A stretch of DNA of 64,000 bases, taken from ZC4RG30 sp963726085 (lineage in GTDB: Bacteria; Pseudomonadota; Gammaproteobacteria; Steroidobacterales; Steroidobacteraceae). The translations under genes and the position numbers were made by a program. Of the stretch, positions 55,021 to 63,293 are shown piece after piece. The notes below the pieces were generated by a model. That model did no database searches and was not told the origin of the DNA. It worked only from the letters and a program-made list of their open reading frames with translations. The first letter of the stretch is position 1, and each line of letters starts with the position of its first letter. The stretch is taken from NCBI GenBank assembly GCA_963726085.1, contig CAVSAR010000002.1:62001-126000 (forward strand). Reading direction: 5' to 3'.

Positions 55021-56517
55021 ATGAGCCGGGATGCGTTTAACAGAAGAGAAGTGGTTGCGGGCGTCGCCGGCATCGCGGCGGCGGCCGCGGCGCTCACGGG
55101 CAGCACCGCCCGTGCCGCAGCCGCGGACACTGGCGGCGACCTCACCGCGCTCACCGTCACCGAAGCTAGCCGCCGGATCGCCTCGCGCGAGCTTACCAGC
55201 GTCGAGCTCACGCGTGCCTACCTGGCACGCATCGAGCGGCTCAATACGCGGGTTAACGCCTACATCACGGTGACCGGCGAACAGGCGCTCGCACAGGCGC
55301 GGGCGCTCGACGTGGAGATGACCGCGGGGCGCTCGCGCGGCGCGCTGCACGGCATCCCCATCGCGCTCAAGGACAACATCGACACGGCGGGAGTGCGCAC
55401 CACTGCTGCCAGCGCGGTGTATGCCGATCGTGTGCCCGCCGTCGATGCGCCGGTGGTGCAGAAGCTGCGCGACGCAGGCGCGGTGTTCCTCGGCAAGCTC
55501 AACATGCACGAGTTCGCGTACGGCGGCACCTGCGTTATCACGCACTATGGCCCGGTCCACAACCCGTGGAATCTCGACTACACGCCTGGAGGCTCATCGG
55601 GAGGCTCTGTCGCTGCGGTCGCTGCCCGCATGTGCGCAGCCGCACTCGGCACCGACACGGCTGCATCGGTACGCTTTCCCGCCGCATGCTGCGGCGTGGT
55701 CGGTCTAAAGGCGACGCACGGGCTCGCGACCATCCGCGGCATCGTGCCACTGTCGGAAATGCACGATCACGTGGGGCCTATCGCACGCAGCGTCGCCGAC
55801 GCGGCGCTGGTGATGACGGCCATTGCCGGGTACGACCCGCTGGATCCGGTGAGCATCCGCGCAGGCCTCCCGCGCATGACCGAGAGCATCGGCACGGTCG
55901 TCAAGTCGCTGCGCATCGGTGTGCCGCGCACGCCTTTCTACCAGTCGCTGGATCCGGAGATCGATGCTGCAGTGCGCGCGGCGCTCGAAGTGCTGGGAGG
56001 CCTTACGCGCAGCACCGCTGACGTCACGCTCCCGGGCGTCGATTCCATGGCAGTGCTCTGGGCCGAGACATACCAGTACCACGCGGCACTGATCGCCGAT
56101 CCGGCCAAGCGCTCCCTCTATGACCCCATCACGCTTGGACGCATCATGCAGGGCGCGAATATCCCGTCGGGACAGTACATAGAATCACGGCGCCGAATGA
56201 TCCTCGCGCGCAACGGCGTGGGCCGCTACTTCGAGCAGGTCGATTTGCTCGTCACGCCCACGTCGATGGCGCCGCCCGTCACGATCGCTGCCGCGATCGC
56301 AAAGCCACCCGACGAGCTCGGCATGATCCGCAACACGTTGCCGTTCAACGTGTACGGAATCCCGGCAATCAGTTTGCCGTGTGGATTCACGCGCGCGGGA
56401 CTGCCGATTGGCCTGCAGATCATCGGGCCACCGCTCGGTGAGGCGCGCGTGCTGGCGCTCGCACATGCGTACGAGCGCGTGACTCACTGGCACGACCGAG
56501 CGCCGGCTATGGGTTGA
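55021..56517 (+). CDS. Amidase-signature hydrolase with Tat-like signal
   Basis: 498 residues from the ATG at 55021 after CGGAGGGGCTGGC. The N-terminus NRREVVAGVAGIAAAAAAL is a twin-arginine-type signal, so the enzyme probably works in the periplasm. The catalytic triad of the family is present: K117 in IALKDN, the cis-serine in YTPGGSSGGS (192-193) and the nucleophile S216 in GTDTAASVR. The usual glycine pair before that serine (DTGGS) is replaced by two alanines, which is uncommon. The protein would hydrolyse an amide. Overlaps the end of the convergent alcohol dehydrogenase gene by 11 bp. Confidence 0.88.
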   Translation: MSRDAFNRREVVAGVAGIAAAAAALTGSTARAAAADTGGDLTALTVTEASRRIASRELTSVELTRAYLARIERLNTRVNAYITVTGEQALAQARALDVEMTAGRSRGALHGIPIALKDNIDTAGVRTTAASAVYADRVPAVDAPVVQKLRDAGAVFLGKLNMHEFAYGGTCVITHYGPVHNPWNLDYTPGGSSGGSVAAVAARMCAAALGTDTAASVRFPAACCGVVGLKATHGLATIRGIVPLSEMHDHVGPIARSVADAALVMTAIAGYDPLDPVSIRAGLPRMTESIGTVVKSLRIGVPRTPFYQSLDPEIDAAVRAALEVLGGLTRSTADVTLPGVDSMAVLWAETYQYHAALIADPAKRSLYDPITLGRIMQGANIPSGQYIESRRRMILARNGVGRYFEQVDLLVTPTSMAPPVTIAAAIAKPPDELGMIRNTLPFNVYGIPAISLPCGFTRAGLPIGLQIIGPPLGEARVLALAHAYERVTHWHDRAPAMG

Positions 56518-58567
56518 AACGTCCCTCGACCACGAACGCACCCACGGCCTGGATCTGCTCGGCCGTCAGTGCTGCGCCAAAGGGCGGCATGTTCTTCCTG
56601 CCTTCGCGGATGGTCAGCACGACGCTGGCGAGATCCTTGGCCTTCTCGAGCGGCGCACCGCCCCCATGGCCGCCCTTGCCGTCAGGGCCATGGCACGGCA
56701 GGCACGCCTGGCGATAGATATCCGCCCCCGAGCTGCCGAGTGCATTCGCGGTCGCTGGGGCTGGTGCGGCAACAACCTGCGCAGGCTGTGCATCGTGCTC
56801 CTTGGCGGGCGGCAGCGTACCGTCGAGTGCGAACAGCCACACGCTGTCACCTTTGCTGCTGCCGGCCAGCACATTGCCCGCTGAGTAGGCGACGACATAC
56901 TGCTTGCCGTCGCGCTCGAACAGGCTCACGGTGGAGTTCATTCCCGCGCCAGTCTGAAATTCCCAGAGCTTCATGCCAGTGTCGGAGTTTAGCGCGGTGA
57001 GCCGCCCGTCGTTGCGGCCAACGAACAGCAACCCGCCGGCGGTGGCGATCACGCCGCTGTAGCACTGATCGAGCCAACGCTGGCGCCAGAGCAGTTTGTT
57101 GGTCGTCACGTCGAGCGATGCCAGGATGCCACTGCGCGGCAGAGGCGCGAATCCCACCACGCCATCGAGATACTCCTTGCCAGGCGCAGGCTGGGGCTTG
57201 TCGCGTTCGCCGCCACCGATGAAGTTTCCCGGGACGTCCGACGCGCAGACGAACAGCCGCTGGCGCCCCGGGTCGTAGGCGCTCGGCGGCCAGTTGGCGC
57301 CGCCATACAGGCTGGGACTGGCGATCAATCCCTCCTTGCCGAAGTAGGGCGTGAAGATGCGCCCGCCATTGACCAGTGCATAACCTTCCGGCGCGATGTC
57401 CACCTGCTGCGGAACAAGGGCATCGCCGCGCGGGTAAGGCTGTGTGGCGGCGGTAGCCTGGCGCGGCTCCTGTGGCACCGCGCGTTCATCGATACCGATC
57501 AGCGGCTTGCCAGTCTCGCGATCCAGGATGTAGGCCCAACCCGTCTTGCCGACCTGGACCAGACCCTTGCGCATCCGGCCATCGATGCGCGCATCGAAGA
57601 GGATGACCGGATTCGGTGCATCGTAGTCCCAGATGTCGTGGTGCACTTCCTGGAAGTGCCAGCGGTACTTGCCGGTCTTGGCTTCGACGGCAACGATGGA
57701 CGAGGTGAAGAGGTTGTCGCCGGGGCGCACGGCGCCGTTGAAGTCCGGACTGGCGTTACCTGTGGAGAAGTAAACGAGCCCGAGCTCGCGGTCCGCGGCC
57801 GGCGTCTGCCACACCGAGCCACCGCCGCGCTGCCAGGCATTTGAGTCCTTCGGCCATGTGTCGTGCCCGGTTTCGCCCGGCCCGGGAATGGTGTGGAATG
57901 TCCACAGCAGCTTGCCGCTCTTGGCATCGAAAGCCTTGACGCGGCCACGCACCCCGTACTCTGCGCCGGCAAAGCCCGTGATGACGACCCCATCGAAATA
58001 AAGCGGCGCGGTGGTGATCGAGAACCCGTCCTGTGCGAGTTCGGCCCGCACCGACCACGTCTCCTTGCCGGTCCGCATGTCGAGCGCGATCAGGCGGCCG
58101 TCGAGCGTGCCGAAGAACACCTTGCCATCGCCCAGACCGACGCCGCGATTGGTCCAGCCGCAGCAGACCGTTGACATCTTGGGATCGAGCCGGGCGGAGT
58201 ACTGCCAGAGAATGGCACCGCTGGCCGCATCCAGCGCGAACACGTCATTGGCGCCCGTGACCAGATAGATCCTGCCCTCGTGGACGAGGGGCTGCGCAGC
58301 GCCGGAGAACTGGGGGCCGAGGCCGGAGCCGCCCAGGTGCGTGCGCCAGACGCCCTTTAGCTGAGCTACGTTTTCGCGGTTGATGCCTTCCAGCGGCGAA
58401 TAGCGCTGGTTGAACAGATTGCCGCCATTGGTGCGCCAGCCGTCGCGCGGCAGGGCGGAAAGGGACGGCGGGGAGAATTCATCGTTTGGCTGCGCTGCCT
58501 GTGCGTGGGCGGATACCACAAGGGCACAGGCCAGGATCGCGAGCGCAGGCAGGAGGCGGGGAGTCAT
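56507..58567 (-). CDS. PQQ-dependent quinohaemoprotein alcohol dehydrogenase with cytochrome c domain
   Basis: 686 residues. A signal peptide (about 1-24) is followed by an eight-bladed propeller with the adjacent-cysteine ring C135-C136 typical of PQQ alcohol dehydrogenases, and tryptophan-docking repeats (GDGKVFFGTLDGRLIALDMRTGKETW). The catalytic region contains HHDIWDYDAPNPVILFD. At the C-terminus a cytochrome c domain has CLPCHGPDG (622-630) and a likely axial Met at 660 (NMPPF), so this is a type II enzyme that can pass electrons directly to a periplasmic carrier. The substrate (alcohol, polyol or aromatic alcohol) is unknown. Confidence 0.9.
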   Translation of the reverse strand: MTPRLLPALAILACALVVSAHAQAAQPNDEFSPPSLSALPRDGWRTNGGNLFNQRYSPLEGINRENVAQLKGVWRTHLGGSGLGPQFSGAAQPLVHEGRIYLVTGANDVFALDAASGAILWQYSARLDPKMSTVCCGWTNRGVGLGDGKVFFGTLDGRLIALDMRTGKETWSVRAELAQDGFSITTAPLYFDGVVITGFAGAEYGVRGRVKAFDAKSGKLLWTFHTIPGPGETGHDTWPKDSNAWQRGGGSVWQTPAADRELGLVYFSTGNASPDFNGAVRPGDNLFTSSIVAVEAKTGKYRWHFQEVHHDIWDYDAPNPVILFDARIDGRMRKGLVQVGKTGWAYILDRETGKPLIGIDERAVPQEPRQATAATQPYPRGDALVPQQVDIAPEGYALVNGGRIFTPYFGKEGLIASPSLYGGANWPPSAYDPGRQRLFVCASDVPGNFIGGGERDKPQPAPGKEYLDGVVGFAPLPRSGILASLDVTTNKLLWRQRWLDQCYSGVIATAGGLLFVGRNDGRLTALNSDTGMKLWEFQTGAGMNSTVSLFERDGKQYVVAYSAGNVLAGSSKGDSVWLFALDGTLPPAKEHDAQPAQVVAAPAPATANALGSSGADIYRQACLPCHGPDGKGGHGGGAPLEKAKDLASVVLTIREGRKNMPPFGAALTAEQIQAVGAFVVEGRFNP

Positions 58568-58643
58568 TTTTGGGGTTCACTCGTCTATCGGCTGTTCGTC
58601 CTAGCTTAAGGCTAACTGGCGAGCGCGCGCTGCGCTCAGTGCC

Positions 58644-58736
58644 GCACGTCTGCCGCGCCGGCCACCAGCAACCCGCTTCACGTCGGCCATGCACGGCGCG
58701 ATTGTGTCGGTGGACGGGGGCTGGCTGGTGCGCTGA
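58644..58736 (+). pseudogene. C-terminal remnant of a short-chain dehydrogenase
   Basis: The 3-prime end reads TRFTSAMHGAIVSVDGGWLVR and a TGA, which matches the last segment of short-chain dehydrogenase/reductases (the VDGGW end). No start codon, cofactor motif or catalytic YxxxK lies upstream: the remnant begins within the gap after the alcohol dehydrogenase. It marks an old deletion here. Confidence 0.5.
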
Positions 58737-58741
58737 TCAGC

Positions 58742-60172
58742 TCACGCCGCGAAGTAGCCGCAGATCGACTTGGCCTCGAGGTACTCCTCGATGCCGAACA
58801 CGCCGAACTCGCGACCGTTGCCCGAGAACTTGTAGCCGCCGAACGGTGCCGAAAAGTCGTGCTTTGCCCCGTTCAGGCGGACCTGACCGGTCCGGATACG
58901 CTTCGCGATGTTGCGGGCGCGCTCGATATCCCTGGAAACGACGAAACCCGACAGGCCGTATTGTGAGTCGTTCGCGATACGGAGCGCGTCTTCCTCGTCC
59001 TTGTAGCGAATGATGACGAGCACGGGACCGAAAATCTCTTCCTGCGCGATCACCATGTCATTGCGGACATTCGCGAAAATCGTGGGCTTCGCGAAGTGGC
59101 CTGTTACCAGCCCCTCGGGCTTGCCAGGTCCGCCAGTCACCAGCGTCGCACCTTCCTCGATGCCCTTCCTGATGTAACCCTGCACGCGATCGAATTGCGT
59201 CTTGCTGACCAGAGGACCGACCTTGATGCCATCCTTGAGCGGGTCGCCGACCGTAGTACCTTCAGCGGAAGCCTTTGCGATGCGCACCACTTCGTCATGC
59301 AGATGCTGCGGCACCAGCATGCGCGTGGGGGCGGCGCAGGCCTGGCCGGAATTCATGAACACGCCCTGCACGCCCTGCGGCACGAACGTCGCCAGGTCCG
59401 CATCGTCGAGCAGGATGTTCGCGGACTTGCCGCCCAGTTCCTGCGTTACCTTCTTCACCGTGGACGCGGCGTTGCGGGCGACATCGATGCCGGCGCGGGT
59501 CGAGCCCGTGAAAGACACCATGTCGACGTCCTTGTGAGAGCTCAGCGCTACGCCCACCGTCGGACCGTCGCCGTTGATCAGGTTGAACACGCCCGCGGGC
59601 ACACCCGCCGCATCCAGCACCTCGGCAAAGATAATGGCGTTCAGGGGGGCGATTTCACTGGGCTTCAGCACCATCGTGCAGCCCGCCGCGAGTGCGGGAG
59701 CGACCTTGCAACCAATCTGGTACAGCGGCCAGTTCCAGGGGGTGATCAGCGCGCACACGCCGGCGGGTTCACGGCGCACGAGCGTCGTGCCGAACCGGCG
59801 TTCGAACTCGTATTTCTTGAGCGCCTCGATGGCCTGCTGAAAATGAGCGGCGCCCAGCGGCACATGCGCATCTCGGGCGAGCCAGAACGGAGCGCCCATC
59901 TCCGACGTGACCGCGTGGGCGAGATCCGGCGCGCGCCGGTTGTACTCGACGACGATTCGCTCGAGCAGCGCGACGCGCTCCTCCCGTGTGGTCTGCGAGA
60001 AGGAATCAAATGCGACACGTGCTGCCGCCACCGCGCGATCGACATCGGTTTGGCTTCCCAGGCTGATCTGTGCGATCACCTTCTCCGTTGCCGGATTCTC
60101 TACGTCGAGCAGTTTCGAAATGGCAGGCTCAGTCCACTTGCCATTGATGTAGAAAAGCCTGGTGTCGACCAT
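58742..60172 (-). CDS. hapE: Aldehyde dehydrogenase, probable 4-hydroxymuconic semialdehyde dehydrogenase
   Basis: 476 residues, NAD(P)-dependent ALDH superfamily: ALITPWNWPLYQIGCKVAPALAAG (cofactor site), VTQELGGKSANILLDD (catalytic Glu) and FMNSGQACAAPTRM (catalytic Cys), ending in QEEIFGPVLVIIRY and GGYKFSGNGREFG. The specific assignment rests on context: it follows genes for both subunits of hydroquinone dioxygenase with an ATGA overlap, and in known hap/pnp clusters the next gene encodes the dehydrogenase that oxidises 4-hydroxymuconic semialdehyde to maleylacetate. Sequence alone would only support a general ALDH. Confidence 0.8.
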   Translation of the reverse strand: MVDTRLFYINGKWTEPAISKLLDVENPATEKVIAQISLGSQTDVDRAVAAARVAFDSFSQTTREERVALLERIVVEYNRRAPDLAHAVTSEMGAPFWLARDAHVPLGAAHFQQAIEALKKYEFERRFGTTLVRREPAGVCALITPWNWPLYQIGCKVAPALAAGCTMVLKPSEIAPLNAIIFAEVLDAAGVPAGVFNLINGDGPTVGVALSSHKDVDMVSFTGSTRAGIDVARNAASTVKKVTQELGGKSANILLDDADLATFVPQGVQGVFMNSGQACAAPTRMLVPQHLHDEVVRIAKASAEGTTVGDPLKDGIKVGPLVSKTQFDRVQGYIRKGIEEGATLVTGGPGKPEGLVTGHFAKPTIFANVRNDMVIAQEEIFGPVLVIIRYKDEEDALRIANDSQYGLSGFVVSRDIERARNIAKRIRTGQVRLNGAKHDFSAPFGGYKFSGNGREFGVFGIEEYLEAKSICGYFAA

Positions 60173-61186
60173 CAGCGCCAGCGGCTGGCTGTGATCGGAA
60201 ACAGCTCCAGTTCGCCCTTGGCATATCGCTGCTCGAGACCCGGTGTGCCGTTCTCCATGACCATCAGCATCGAGCGTTTGGGCGCGAAGCCCTGGTGGCG
60301 GATGTCGGCCGGCATGGCGCAGACATCGCCGGACTTCATGACGATGCGGCCGCGCGGATTACCGGTGTTCTTGTCCTGGATGTTCCAGTGGATCTCGTCG
60401 GTCAGCTGGATGAACCACTCGTTGCGGTCATTGCCGTGGATCACCGGCAGCATGTGCTCTTCGCTGGTCACGCAGCAGATGCGAGGCCCCGGTGATCGAC
60501 GTGAACGACGGGTTCCAGGTCACGTCCGAACGCGCGATGTGGTCGATACAGGTTGATGGCGTGCATCTGGCCCTTCGAAGCCCGGCTCGGCCTCGATGGT
60601 CGGCTTGTCGTAGGTCACGTCGGCGAAGGCGCGGTTGATCGGGTGACCGCTGGCGTCCGATCGCGGCGTCACGTCCCCGGGCAGGCCCATCATGCGACGC
60701 GCGGGATCAAAGCCACGCAGCAGCGGTCCCTTGGGTTCCCTGGTCTTGGCGCCCAGCGGGTGAACCGGTTTCCATGGGGGCGCGCAGCGGGTCGTAGCCC
60801 TCGTTGATCCAGTTCACCGAGATGGTTTCGAACGCATTGCGCACGTCATCGGTGGTGAAGCGTCTCGAGGAAATCGACCTTGGTGTCGCGGTGTCCCTTG
60901 CTGTAGGTGCCGGCAAAGATGTCGACGGTGCCGTAGTGGTTCTGGGTGCCGAAGACATCGTCGAAGAAGATCCAGCCGTAGAAGAAGCCCCAGCCGATGT
61001 CGCGCACCATGGCGCGCAGGAAGCGATCCACTTCGATGGTGTGCATGCCCTTGGGCCAGCGCACATGCACGAAATAGGCGTCGCGTTCGAAGCTGAAACT
61101 GCCGAACTTGAACTTGCGATATCCCAGTACCGGATCAGGTTCGGAAGCGATGACCTCGGACTTTCTCTTTGAGTGCAGCGTTCATG
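60172..61186 (-). CDS. hapD: Hydroquinone 1,2-dioxygenase large subunit, frame interrupted by several indels
   Basis: About 337 codons. Hydroquinone dioxygenase opens the ring of hydroquinone to 4-hydroxymuconic semialdehyde with Fe(II). The C-terminal cupin contains HGNDRNE, and a further histidine (DIRHQG) lies 47 residues after the first. This H-x-N-x3-E plus H spacing is the iron site I recall for the PnpCD structure (His256, Asn258, Glu262, His303). Upstream blocks include MHTIEVDRFLRAMVRDIGWG and NHYGTVDIFAGTYSKGHRDTK. Six single-base breaks (near 61165, 60861, 60768, 60571, 60541 and 60482) split the frame. All segments are present, so I read them as errors. Confidence 0.85.
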
Positions 61187-61198
61187 ATTTGTCCTCGC

Positions 61199-61690
61199 TT
61201 ATTTCAGCGTGCAGATTTCGGACCATTTCTCGACGCTTTCAGGGCCGGCCGAGGTCTGGATCAGGGTCACCGACGGCTTGGCCGCCTTGAGCTGGTAGGC
61301 GGAGCCCGTTGGCAGCAGCACCTGGTGACCGCGGCGCGCGACAACGCGTCCCATGCGCTTGCCCTTGGGGTCGGCCTTCAGTCGGGTTGCGCCGGCTTTG
61401 TGTGTCGGCTTCTCGGCGTCGGTCAGCTGGAAGAAGGTGAACTCGATCTCGCCGTCCATCACCGTGGCGAACTCGTCATGCGGCGCGGTGTACCAGGGCG
61501 AGGCGCCTTCGGCGCGCACGGCCTCGGCGGCGTATTCGAGGTTGGATGCAACCATCACCCGTTCGTAGGGTTTGGATTTGCTGCAGACTTCGAAGATGTT
61601 GGAAAAGGCGTAATGTCTGAGGTCGTCGTTGAGCTCGATCGAGCCCTTGTCGTACGACGCCAGCGACGCCATTCTGGTCTTGAAACTCAT
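61199..61690 (-). CDS. hapC: Hydroquinone 1,2-dioxygenase small subunit
   Basis: 163 residues, matching the roughly 18-kDa small subunit of two-component hydroquinone dioxygenases (HapC, PnpC). It has a cupin-like strand pattern: YERVMVASNLEYAAEAVRAEG, WYTAPHDEFATVMDGEIEFTF and RVVARRGHQVLLPTGSAYQL. No full metal-binding set is evident, as expected since the iron lies in the large subunit. It is intact, preceded by GGGGGTG, and starts 12 bp before hapD. Assignment rests on length, order and the strongly supported large subunit. Confidence 0.75.
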   Translation of the reverse strand: MSFKTRMASLASYDKGSIELNDDLRHYAFSNIFEVCSKSKPYERVMVASNLEYAAEAVRAEGASPWYTAPHDEFATVMDGEIEFTFFQLTDAEKPTHKAGATRLKADPKGKRMGRVVARRGHQVLLPTGSAYQLKAAKPSVTLIQTSAGPESVEKWSEICTLK

Positions 61691-61716
61691 GTCACACCCC
61701 CGGTTTGACGCCTGGA

Positions 61717-61722
61717 ATTATA
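61717..61722 (-). promoter_or_regulatory. Candidate -10 element for the hapCDE operon
   Basis: A perfect TATAAT (minus strand) lies 27 bases before the hapC ATG, with a second, TAGAAT, 10 bases further upstream that has CGGACA at 17-bp spacing. No good -35 matches the first. Weak -35 elements often mean that an activator is needed, and no regulator gene is seen nearby. Confidence 0.4.
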
Positions 61723-61839
61723 ATGCCAATTCTACGCCCGCGCATTTGTCTTGTCCGGTCGCAGGCGCGTCCGCCAGACCCATATGCCGGCTCCCTATAT
61801 GTTGCCTCCGCGGCGCGTCTGTAAGGGGTGCGCGCGGGT

Positions 61840-63198
61840 TCAGTCCGCCGGCAGGACAAACTGGCCTGCCGGCGGGGCGTGTACGGCTTTTTCCTGCGGC
61901 CTGGGCGCACGCGGCATCCAGTCGTAGGGGATGCGGTACGCGCGGTAGATCGCGTTACTGCCGCGCCCGAACTTCGATGGTGGATTCATGTATTCCCACA
62001 CGATCTGCTTCTCCGGCGTCACTTCGAACACGCGGCCGGGAGCGCCCTCGGTGATCAGCGTGTTGCCGTTGGGCAGTCGCTGCGCGCTGCTGATGTTGGT
62101 GCTGTAGAAATTGGCGCTCGCGTAGGACCATTTCACGATCAGTGTGACCGGATCAATTTCCAGCACGCGCGAAGTGGCGCGCGCATAGATGCCCTGGCCC
62201 TGCGGTGCGATCGGGGTGGGCGTGCCATAGCCGCTGGCCCCGCCGTTGTCGAATACCAGCAGGTTGCCGGCACCGGGCAGGCCTTTCGGGATCAAGTGCG
62301 CATGGTGCTGACCGATGATCTGCCCGATCGCCTGTTCTTCCCTTGTGCGACTGAAGTCCGGGCCGATCTGCCAAACGACGTTGCCATCGCGGGCGACAAT
62401 GGCAATGAAGCTGGCCTGCCGGCTGCTGATGATCACGTTTTCGGGCGCGAAGCGCGCGTCGCCGGCGTCGAACCAGTGGTTCGGCCCCAGGTACGTCGCC
62501 GAATTGATGTGCAGCACATCGAATGTGCCGCGCGCGCCGGTCGCCCCGGAGCGGATCGCCGCGCGCGCGCCGGCATCCAGCCGGAACGCATCCATGTGGT
62601 CGCTGATCTTCCAATCCCAGGTGATGCGCCCGTCCGCATCCACCTCGATGATGCGATCGTCTTCGAGCGCAACCGGCGCAACCGCGTCATTGCGGGTCTC
62701 GGTGTGCGTGAGCAACAGCGTGCTCACGCCAGTGGCCTTCGGTGTGTACGACGGCGAATAGTAGCCGGCGGGAAAGTCGGCGCGCTGCCAGTCATGGTGC
62801 ACTCGCGCGCTCCACACCTTCGCTCCTTCGGGCGTAGTGATCTGCACATTGTGATCGAAGCGCCACAACTCGCGACCTTCGAAATCGCGCGCTACCAGCG
62901 CGAGTGCTTCCTGGTGCGGCGGGTTCGCGCCTGCCGTGGCGATGACCATGCCGCCGGGCAGTACGCGTGCCGGCCCGCCAGCGGAGACGTTGTAATCCTC
63001 CCATTCCTTGACCACCCTTCCGTTCATATCGATCACGACGACTTTGGGTGAATCGAGGATGGAAAGAACGGTGTAGCCGTTCCAGGTCTTGCCGGGCTCG
63101 TACACCGTAGTGCCGGTCGGATACACGGTGGGCGCGGCGACCGCGAGGGCGGCAGCAATGAGCGATACGCCGGACAGGACCTGGTACAAGCGGCTCAT
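61840..63198 (-). CDS. Arylsulfotransferase (ASST)-like beta-propeller protein
   Basis: 452 residues from the ATG at 63196-63198 (MSRLYQVLSGVSLIAAALAV, a signal peptide or anchor). The repeats VVVIDMNGRVVKEWEDYN, RIIEVDADGRITWDWKISDH, NGNTLITEGAPGRVFEVTPEKQIVWEY match arylsulfotransferase-family propellers, which move sulfate between phenols. DVLHINSATYLG and QHHAHLIPKG supply histidines that could be catalytic. Not every family member has this activity. The setting among phenol-related genes fits, but no partner is certain. It is divergent from the PQQ dehydrogenase at 63294. Confidence 0.72.
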   Translation of the reverse strand: MSRLYQVLSGVSLIAAALAVAAPTVYPTGTTVYEPGKTWNGYTVLSILDSPKVVVIDMNGRVVKEWEDYNVSAGGPARVLPGGMVIATAGANPPHQEALALVARDFEGRELWRFDHNVQITTPEGAKVWSARVHHDWQRADFPAGYYSPSYTPKATGVSTLLLTHTETRNDAVAPVALEDDRIIEVDADGRITWDWKISDHMDAFRLDAGARAAIRSGATGARGTFDVLHINSATYLGPNHWFDAGDARFAPENVIISSRQASFIAIVARDGNVVWQIGPDFSRTREEQAIGQIIGQHHAHLIPKGLPGAGNLLVFDNGGASGYGTPTPIAPQGQGIYARATSRVLEIDPVTLIVKWSYASANFYSTNISSAQRLPNGNTLITEGAPGRVFEVTPEKQIVWEYMNPPSKFGRGSNAIYRAYRIPYDWMPRAPRPQEKAVHAPPAGQFVLPAD

Positions 63199-63293
63199 GG
63201 GCCCAGTATCGCACCCGCCGGCCGTTTTGGGCGGGGTGGTGTGCAATCGGCTATTCTTGGGCGATGATTCTAAGTATCGGCTTCGGGGGTTCC

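Noticed and set aside
61711..61730. Sigma-54 promoter upstream of hapC
   Set aside because: A TTGGCA is present on the minus strand, but the GC of the -12 element at the right distance is missing. TATAAT fits sigma-70 better.
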